Source: Poteriospumella lacustris
Lineage: Eukaryota; Sar; Chrysophyceae; Chromulinales; Dinobryaceae
Reading direction: 5' to 3'
Length of the DNA: 35,903 bases
NCBI GenBank assembly: GCA_008000375.1
Contig: SMOI01000300.1
Coordinates: 1,559 to 37,461 of the forward strand
Part shown: positions 29,672 to 35,903 of the stretch, piece by piece
How the letters are laid out: each line of letters opens with the position of its first letter
How positions within the stretch are numbered: the first letter of the stretch is position 1
The notes under the pieces: model-generated
What the model saw: only the letters and a program-made list of their open reading frames with translations
Database searches by the model: none
What the model was told of the DNA's origin: nothing
Position numbers and translations under genes: made by a program

Positions 29672-31015
29672 ATACGGGTTGATCTATACTTTGATGCCGA
29701 ACCCAATTCTTCCAGCATTCAAGGACAACGATTTCAGCTTTGGATTTGTTTGCGGAAATAGCGTTTCAATTTGCGGTTAGGGTTAGCTAATCGCCAACAG
29801 CGCTATAAACATGAACCCGGAATGAAAATAGGGTCGTGTGTATTTATAATCACTTTACATATTCCCTTAGTGGAACAGTAGTACTACTGTGACCCCTACA
29901 GGGTCAGGACGCTTTTATCCTTTTATTGGATGTCGCACCCCCAGATGTCGGTCGAATTTGGGAATCTAGGTTTGCACTGGGCATATTGTGTAGGTCTTGC
30001 ACCGTATGTATAGATGGAAGAATTCAATAAACGTACATGTGTACGGTTTCACTAAGGGTCCTCGCGCTTAGCTCTAGTTGAAGGGACGTTTTGTCCCCTC
30101 TCTACCTGCTCCAGTATACTTACGCCATGTTTGTTCGTTACATCAACACGATCCACCTTGTCTCGACCTGCTGTTTTGTTTCCCAACAACATAGGAGGCA
30201 GAGGTAGCAAGGGCGAGAGAATGAAGATATTCCTGCCTTACCTTGCTTGTATCTGATCTATTCGCTTCTGTTTGGCAAGCTCGAGATGTGACATACGTGA
30301 AGCAAATGTCCGCTGCGACAAAACAAGATGCACAAAAAAATCAAGGATCTACCGGTCACCTTTCTCGACGAAAGAGACTTGCGGCCATCGAAGATAGCAT
30401 CATTATGTCCACCCAAGAAAGCCGGGCAATGCGTTCCATTCATGTAGGTCAATCGTCGCACAATAAGCGAGACCTTGATGTAGTCCACAATATCGAACGT
30501 TGACATGATCAAACATTTGTGGCGACCATTCACACTGAATACAATTATTTTAATCAGGTTGTTGGATGTTTCATGACGACAATGATGCAACACGATGGGA
30601 GACGCGCATGTGCACAGTTAAATACAACTTCACAAATCGACTTTTTTGCAAGAAAATGTCGCGCGTCGACATTGGCCAAATCAACGGATAAATCAACGGC
30701 CAAATCAACGGCCAGATCAAGTAAAGCACAGGGATATATCAACAGCATTGACATCAAGCGAAATATGGTTCAAGGAAAAACTGGATGAAATCTAAAAACG
30801 GCTTGATGAAGTTCTTCCATGAAAGCAGGTATGCAGGCAAGTTGAACAACAACTAACATTGCAGCGCATTTGGACGGCCTTTGTCCGCCATCATCGCTGC
30901 AAGCTTCGCTCACAAAGAGACTCATCGGCAGAAATGAAATGAATAGAAGTGACTTACAGTATGTCGTTGATTCAACGGCACCTCTTGTGCCGTGATGGCC
31001 AAACTTCAACTTAAA
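29672..31015. other. Non-coding mobile-element remnants
   Basis: The stretch contains GGTTAGGGTTAG at about 29776-29787. A perfect 16-bp palindrome (ACAGTAGTACTACTGT) at 29875-29890 is followed at once by a GACCC/GGGTC hairpin at 29891-29905. A possible solo LTR is noted separately. A 12-bp tandem repeat (AAATCAACGGCC) lies at about 30677-30716. At about 30829-30865 there is an intron-like sequence (GTATGC...CTAACATTGCAG) without clear coding sequence on either side. Short ORFs on both strands are not supported. Confidence 0.45.
29875..29905. repeat. 16-bp perfect palindrome followed by a hairpin
   Basis: ACAGTAGTACTACTGT is fully self-complementary. Directly after it GACCC-CTACA-GGGTC can form a 5-bp stem with a 5-nt loop. 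Adjacent palindromes of this kind are found at the ends or origins of HUH-type elements, but no link to the Rep gene is shown here. Confidence 0.6.
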
Positions 31016-31034
31016 GTTGAGAAGCGGGTTCAGC
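31016..31034 (-). repeat. Right arm of a possible terminal inverted repeat
   Basis: The complement matches 26933-26951 in 17 of 19 bases. It adjoins an AACTTCAACTTAAAGTTGA near-palindrome at 31003-31020, and a related ACTTCAACTTT occurs just inside the left arm at about 26969. Confidence 0.35.
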
Positions 31035-31720
31035 GGCGGGTTTGATCCACTTCAGTTGGTAAGGTTCATTGTTGATTGCTTCGTTTTCCATCACATCTCT
31101 TCTAATAAGACACACGATTGTCTATGAATTGATAGAAGCGAACCATTGTTTCGGTGGTCCAGCTGACCTGAAACGACAAAGCGTGCGGAGGCAGTTTGCG
31201 GATATTTGGATCTCGCTTTCGGAGTGCCCCGTGAACTTGTCCTGCTCCCAAGCCTCGTCCTGCGCTAACTACAGATGGCCTGTGGCTGTCGGCACGACCC
31301 TGCATGATTTCGTCTTACGTCGTTTATTCAACTGTTCCTTGAAGAGAGAGAATCTGCGTGTGTCTTGCTAAGGAGACTTCCGAAAACGGCGCTGAAGTCG
31401 CGGCTGGTCAACGTCTCCTTGTCCACTTTGTAACAGCGTCTTATGCGCCGTCAGTTTCTCTAGCCTTCATTAGGAAGGCGAGATATTGACGGCAAATCAT
31501 TTTCAACAGAAAACGATTTTTTGGGGAAAAAAAGTTAATTAATTTTTTCAACGCTGTTTGACAACGCTGTTTGACAATATATATATATATTTGACAATGT
31601 GACAATATATTGACAATATTGACAATGTTCAAATCGTACTAACAACAACAGCCGTCAATCGCCACAATCAAACGCCCAATGCCCTCCAGAGACAAAACGA
31701 ATCTGACACAATCGCACCAA
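31035..31720. other. AT-rich spacer downstream of the kinase gene
   Basis: No supported gene. From about 31555 to 31625 there are repeated TTTGACAA / GACAATATAT units around an (AT)n run. The last 95 bp before the kinase stop codon are probably its 3' UTR. Confidence 0.5.
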
Positions 31721-34700
31721 CTAAAAGCACCAGCACGTCCGGACCTTTAACTTGCTCAACAAAGCCTCTGCCTTTCGTCTCACTTCGACATCGCCGTCTC
31801 CCAACAGCTGCACCAACGGAGCGATCGCACCCGCCTGAGCCACCAACACCTTGTTCTCTGCATTGTCAGCGATATTCAACAACGCACCCGCTGCCTGCTG
31901 TCTCACGGTGACATCGCCGTCTCCCAACAGCTGCACCAACGGAGCGATCGCACCCGCCTTCGCCACCAACACCTTGTTATCTGTATTGACAACGATAGTC
32001 GACAACGCACCCGCTGCCTTCTGTCTCACAATGACATCGCCGTCTCCCAACAGCTGCACCAACGGAGCGATTGCACCCGCCTTCGCCGCCAACACCCTGT
32101 TCATTGCATTGCCAGCGATAGTCCATAACGCACCCGCTGCCTTCTGTCTCACGGTGACGTCGCCGTCTCCCAACAGCCGCACCAACGGAGGGATCGCGCC
32201 CGCCTTCGCCGCCAACACCTTGTTCTCTGCATTGTCAGCGATATTCCATAACGCACCCGCTGCATTCTGCCTCACGGTGACATCGCCGTCTCCCAACAGC
32301 CGCACCAACGGAGCGATCGCACCCGCCTTTGCCACCAACACCTTGTTATCTGCATTGACAGCGATAGTCGACAACGTACCCACTGCCTGCTGTCTCACGG
32401 TGACATCGCTGTCTCCCAACAGCTGCACCAACGGAGCGATCGCACCCGCCTTCGCCGCCAACACCTTGTTCTCTGCATTGTCAGCGATAGTCAACAACGC
32501 ACCCGCTGCCTTCTGTCTCACGGTGACATCGCCGTCTCCCAACAGCTGCACCAACGGAGCGATCGCACCCGCCTGAGCCACCAACACCTTGTTCTCTGCA
32601 TTGTCAGCGATATTCAACAACGCACCCGCTGCCTGCTGTCTCACGGTGACATCGCCGTCTCCCAACAGCTGCACCAACGGAGCGATCGCACCCGCCTTCG
32701 CCACCAACACCTTGTTATCTGTATTGACAACGATAGTCGACAACGCACCCGCTGCCTTCTGTCTCACAATGACATCGCCGTCTCCCAACAGCTGCACCAA
32801 CGGAGCGATTGCACCCGCCTTCGCCGCCAACACCCTGTTCATTGCATTGCCAGCGATAGTCCATAACGCACCCGCTGCCTTCTGTCTCACGGTGACGTCG
32901 CCGTCTCCCAACAGCCGCACCAACGGAGGGATCGCGCCCGCCTTCGCCGCCAACACCTTGTTCTCTGCATTGTCAGCGATATTCCATAACGCACCCGCTG
33001 CATTCTGCCTCACGGTGACATCGCCGTCTCCCAACAGCCGCACCAACGGAGCGATCGCACCCGCTTTGACAGCTGTACGTTTGTTCACCGGCTCTCTGGC
33101 CATGAGCATTGTTGCCATCGTCGCTTGTTGTCGGATTGCTGATGAACGAGACGTCAGCATCGATACAATGGCGGTCAGGGTGTCATCGGTCTCTTTCGCT
33201 TGGGGCAACTCTCTGTCGATGTCCTTCACATGCCGGATCGCCGTCATCGCCTGCAGCCGCAGGTCGTCGTCTGCCTCCCTCAGCATTGCAACCAGAGGCG
33301 GAATCGTCCCCGCTGCACTCGCTTGCTGCTTCGTTGCAGAAGTCGCAGACGATAACGTCTGGATCAACTGGTTCACTGCTTGCGCTCTGACCGACGGTGA
33401 ATCATTGCTCAGCTTCTGGACCGTCGCTTCTAACGAGTTCCACGTATGCACACCACCTTTAACCGATGGCAGTCTTTCGCTGGTCGTCTGTGCCTTCGAC
33501 ACGCGTTCATACACATCGAACGATATGCAGCCTTCTCTCTGGATCTCTTGCAGCTTTTTCAGCACGCTTCTCATGTGTGCATTTTCGAATGGCGTTTTGG
33601 CCACTTGTTCCAGCTCGTACAACACCTCGATGTCGTCGATCTCCCGCAGAAACGCGCCGTCGAGCTTTTCCATACGCGACTCCACTTTCTGGCGCAGGTT
33701 GACACTGCAACCCAGTTGAACCAACAGATTCACCGCAGCTTCACCGTCAAGGTCTTCCAGCGGTACCGATCTTGAGCTCCTCTCGACACCAGAGCCGGAC
33801 GACGTGAGGTTGGTGGTAGTGGTGGAGGAGGACGCAGTCGTCGTCGTTCCCACGGAATCCGCAATGGGTTTCATCGACAACTCTGATGCGACGATGTCTG
33901 GTTCTTTATGAAGAGGAGACACCACTTGCAAAGACAGGTTCACCTCTCCCACCAACACCAGCAGCTCCGCAGACGACGGGCGTCGCTCTTGTAGTTTATC
34001 CGCGAGGATGACAGTCACAAGTCTGCCCAACGCAGGATTCACCCGCGTCACCGCCAGCAACTTCTCGTGTCTCTCGACATCTCTCTTGGCCGGTGTAAAT
34101 TTCAGCGCCTGCTGCAGTATCAGTTCCACAAAGATACACCCCACAGCCCACACGTCGTCCCGTCCATCGTAGTACAGTCCGTCCAGCTTCTCGTGGGACA
34201 TGTACTGGTAAGTGCCTACGCCGACAGTCATATCATTCAGTTTCTCATTCGCAATGGTGCGAGCGAGTCCGAAATCGATGATCTTTACGTCCTCCATGTC
34301 CTCTGTGATCATGATGTTCGCCGGCTTCAGGTCGCGGTGCACGATGCCGCAATCCCCATGCAGATATACCAGGGCAGACGTCAGTTGCTGCAGCCACTTT
34401 AGCAACAACGTCGCTGGCGGATTGCGGTTGATGTAGAAGCCCAACGTCCTTCCGAGCACCAACTCCATGATCAAATAGAAATAGTCACCAGCTTCATCGA
34501 AGAAACTGTGGTAAAAGCGGACGATGTGACTGTGAGTGACCCTCTTAAGGGTGTCGGCTTCACGCTCGATGAGGTCCTCCGTTATTTTCATCTGCCGAGC
34601 TCGCCCTACATTCACTCTCTTCAACGCGTAGATCCGGTGATCATTCTGGTACGTTGCCTTGTACGTGACTCCAAACGAACCAGGTTCACCCAGAGGGCTT

Positions 34701-35464
34701 CCCAGCTCAAACAACTCGCGAATGTCTTCGTCGTCGCCAGGAAACAAGGTCTCCGCCATTTTATCGCGCTGCATTCGGGAAACAGTGATAATTTGGTCCA
34801 CATTGTGCTGCACAAACTGTCGCAACTGCGGTGACGCTATCGTAACGGTCGTGTGTCCCGTCTCGGAACTCAACTCATCGACGATTCGCTGAACCGTTTC
34901 TGGCGCAGCGCGGAATTCATCGATATCTGACGGCAGCGACCCTCCACGAATGGCTTCATCGTGCATCTTGTTTATTTCTCGCACGAAATCGTTCTTGAAG
35001 TGCTTGGCGACCAAATCCAACATTGCACGTGGATCGTTATCCATTCGGTTGACGATGGCAGAGATCGCATTGAAGTCGTCCCGAAACTTCGAGAGACGAG
35101 CATCCAGATCCAAAAACTTTTTACCGTGCTCCTTTCTCTTCGCCACGGATTCCATGTATTTTCCAAACTGTCGCACCTGATGATTTACGACACCCGACAT
35201 TGTTTTCGGCTTTTTCCTTGATTTTGGAGGCAAGAAAGACCGTATGAAATCATGTGCCTCTTCCACACAAACCTTCAAAGCACAAACCATTGTCCCATAC
35301 TTCGGGTTTGCTTTCAGTTTTTCATGATGTAGAAGGACATCAAAAGGGGTAAGCCGTTCGCACAAACGAGCACATTCTTCACGATTATCTGCTACTTCTT
35401 TGACCGCTTCATTAATAGCAAAGATAATTCTTGTGATACTAATACAAGTCGAAACAGGATCCAT
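31721..35464 (-). CDS. HeLo/MLKL-like four-helix domain + protein kinase + armadillo repeats
   Basis: A single exon of 1247 residues. The ATG at 35464 is the first in frame; 21 further open codons lie upstream without an ATG. Residues 1-145 are helical and match the animal MLKL N-terminal domain in spacing: the RLCERL region, a CVEEAHDFIRSFL helix, then LDARLSKFRDDFNAISAI. Residues 250-510 are a protein kinase with a glycine loop (LGEPGSFGV), Lys282 in YALKRV, HRDLKPANIM (376-385) and DFG (397-399), so it should be active; YMSHEKL replaces the usual APE box. A Ser/Thr linker and a possible SAM-like helical domain (about 575-655) follow. The rest is armadillo repeats, ending in 11 near-identical 41-residue units (AGAIAPLVQLLGDGDVTVRQ type). 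MLKL-type domains permeabilise membranes in cell death. A sensor-switch-effector role is inferred. Substrate, ligand and actual death activity are unknown. Confidence 0.8.
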   Translation of the reverse strand: MDPVSTCISITRIIFAINEAVKEVADNREECARLCERLTPFDVLLHHEKLKANPKYGTMVCALKVCVEEAHDFIRSFLPPKSRKKPKTMSGVVNHQVRQFGKYMESVAKRKEHGKKFLDLDARLSKFRDDFNAISAIVNRMDNDPRAMLDLVAKHFKNDFVREINKMHDEAIRGGSLPSDIDEFRAAPETVQRIVDELSSETGHTTVTIASPQLRQFVQHNVDQIITVSRMQRDKMAETLFPGDDEDIRELFELGSPLGEPGSFGVTYKATYQNDHRIYALKRVNVGRARQMKITEDLIEREADTLKRVTHSHIVRFYHSFFDEAGDYFYLIMELVLGRTLGFYINRNPPATLLLKWLQQLTSALVYLHGDCGIVHRDLKPANIMITEDMEDVKIIDFGLARTIANEKLNDMTVGVGTYQYMSHEKLDGLYYDGRDDVWAVGCIFVELILQQALKFTPAKRDVERHEKLLAVTRVNPALGRLVTVILADKLQERRPSSAELLVLVGEVNLSLQVVSPLHKEPDIVASELSMKPIADSVGTTTTASSSTTTTNLTSSGSGVERSSRSVPLEDLDGEAAVNLLVQLGCSVNLRQKVESRMEKLDGAFLREIDDIEVLYELEQVAKTPFENAHMRSVLKKLQEIQREGCISFDVYERVSKAQTTSERLPSVKGGVHTWNSLEATVQKLSNDSPSVRAQAVNQLIQTLSSATSATKQQASAAGTIPPLVAMLREADDDLRLQAMTAIRHVKDIDRELPQAKETDDTLTAIVSMLTSRSSAIRQQATMATMLMAREPVNKRTAVKAGAIAPLVRLLGDGDVTVRQNAAGALWNIADNAENKVLAAKAGAIPPLVRLLGDGDVTVRQKAAGALWTIAGNAMNRVLAAKAGAIAPLVQLLGDGDVIVRQKAAGALSTIVVNTDNKVLVAKAGAIAPLVQLLGDGDVTVRQQAAGALLNIADNAENKVLVAQAGAIAPLVQLLGDGDVTVRQKAAGALLTIADNAENKVLAAKAGAIAPLVQLLGDSDVTVRQQAVGTLSTIAVNADNKVLVAKAGAIAPLVRLLGDGDVTVRQNAAGALWNIADNAENKVLAAKAGAIPPLVRLLGDGDVTVRQKAAGALWTIAGNAMNRVLAAKAGAIAPLVQLLGDGDVIVRQKAAGALSTIVVNTDNKVLVAKAGAIAPLVQLLGDGDVTVRQQAAGALLNIADNAENKVLVAQAGAIAPLVQLLGDGDVEVRRKAEALLSKLKVRTCWCF
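31789..33064. repeat. Tandem duplication (738-bp period) within the armadillo array
   Basis: The block 31789-32326 recurs at 32527-33064, shifted by exactly 738 bp, or six 41-codon repeat units. I compared it line by line and found no difference, silent sites included. Beyond these limits the units diverge. This points to a recent unequal crossover or gene conversion, or to an assembly artefact. Confidence 0.9.
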
Positions 35465-35759
35465 GGTCGACAGCAATAAAACACATTTGACACTCTGGAT
35501 TCCTGAACTGTAAGCTGGGACTTGCACACTGCCCTAACGTCCTGGCCGCCGATCCATGGCATCCATAAAATCACACTTCCGGAACGAAGATAAAACAACC
35601 AACTTATTGACTAAAAAAGCGACATACCTCAAGTCGACTTTTCCACAAGTCGGACAACACGAAAAGCGAAAGCCGAAAATCGGCAGGATTTGTGAAACTG
35701 ACGACCTGGACCAGTGTGTTTGAAGTGAAACGCTCACTCTCAACGCCATCGTCATCGCG
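35465..35759. other. Upstream region of the HeLo-kinase-ARM gene
   Basis: Short minus-strand frames cross this 295-bp region but none is supported by similarity. It would include the promoter of the kinase gene. Part of it may be decayed retroelement sequence following on from the integrase fragment. Confidence 0.4.
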
Positions 35760-35903
35760 TCAAACTGTGTCCATGCTGATTCTCTCCATGGGATTAAGAG
35801 CGGCAGTCACGTATGGAAGCGCTCGAATGGCAAGATTAATCACTTTGAGAGATTGGCACGTCGGACATTGGGATATGAATTTCTTGACATGCATGCGCAT
35901 TCC
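35760..35903 (-). mobile_element. Ty3/gypsy-type integrase fragment, cut by the window edge
   Basis: The minus strand from 35903 reads HVKKFISQCPTCQSLK and, after a gap, PMERISMDTV, then a TGA at 35762-35760. This is the second half of the integrase HHCC zinc finger and the start of the catalytic core with its first Asp (ERISMD). The frame is broken immediately after, so at least this part is decayed. The rest of the element lies outside the window. Confidence 0.75.

Larger units (their letters stand above)
26933..31034. mobile_element. Candidate Rep/HUH mobile element bounded by imperfect inverted repeats
   Basis: The sequence at 26933-26951 (GCTCAATCCGCTTCTCAAC) recurs inverted at 31016-31034 with 17 of 19 bases matching, including a perfect 12-mer. 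Partial similarity (TCAA-x-CCGC) extends outward on both sides. Between them, over 4.1 kb, lie the Rep-like gene, a broken minus-strand ORF and a Ty3 scrap. The whole span is AT-richer than the flanking genes. No target-site duplication was identified. The inverted pair is suggestive but a match of this size could arise by chance in several kilobases, so the boundaries are tentative. Confidence 0.35.

Noticed and set aside
31016-31050. tRNA-like GGTTCAGCGGCGGGTTTGATCC stretch
   Set aside because: No acceptor or anticodon stem could be formed around it.
31851-33719. Long plus-strand frames across the ARM repeats
   Set aside because: Antisense to the repeat array; openness follows from the repeated unit.

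Overview
The window is nuclear DNA from a eukaryote with a compact, protist-like genome. Genes are GC-rich, lie close together on both strands, and are interrupted by very short GT-AG introns (55-87 bp). No operons, Shine-Dalgarno sites, rRNA or tRNA genes were found. I cannot name the organism from the sequence alone. The gene set (mitochondrial EF-G2, methionine synthase reductase, an RTRAF orthologue, a dysferlin-domain protein) only says eukaryote.

Regions in order. 1-264 is a heptamer satellite. 526-2628 is an amino acid transporter (AAAP/SLC38 type). 2781-6204 (-) is a two-RING protein with polyQ and Met-Pro-Gln repeats. 6636-7529 is a four-exon RTRAF orthologue. 7922-8650 is a MOSC-domain protein. 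8651-11072 holds no convincing gene. 11073-11843 is a predicted secreted OTU protease. 11902-12904 (-) is a basic protein with C-terminal membrane segments. 13385-15800 is mitochondrial EF-G2. 16037-18538 (-) is methionine synthase reductase. 18962-25984 is a 2289-residue protein with a C2 domain, an LEA-like helix repeat and a dysferlin domain. 25985-31720 is an AT-richer mobile-element graveyard. It holds a Rep-like HUH endonuclease gene with an in-frame stop, a zinc-finger gene, a Ty3 reverse-transcriptase scrap, and a possible inverted-repeat pair about 4.1 kb apart. 31721-35464 (-) encodes an MLKL/HeLo-like four-helix domain, then a kinase, then armadillo repeats. 35760-35903 (-) is a Ty3-type integrase fragment cut by the window edge.

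Most genes are independent housekeeping functions: ribosome recycling in mitochondria, methionine synthase reactivation, RNA metabolism, amino acid transport, membrane traffic. The two most unusual items are next to each other. One is the decayed Rep/HUH element. The other is the HeLo-kinase-ARM gene, whose repeat array contains a recent, apparently perfect 538-bp internal duplication. That combination resembles the build of cell-death or self/non-self receptors in other eukaryotes, which is an inference to be tested. Splice junctions were worked out by hand from reading frame and family alignment and have not been checked against transcripts.
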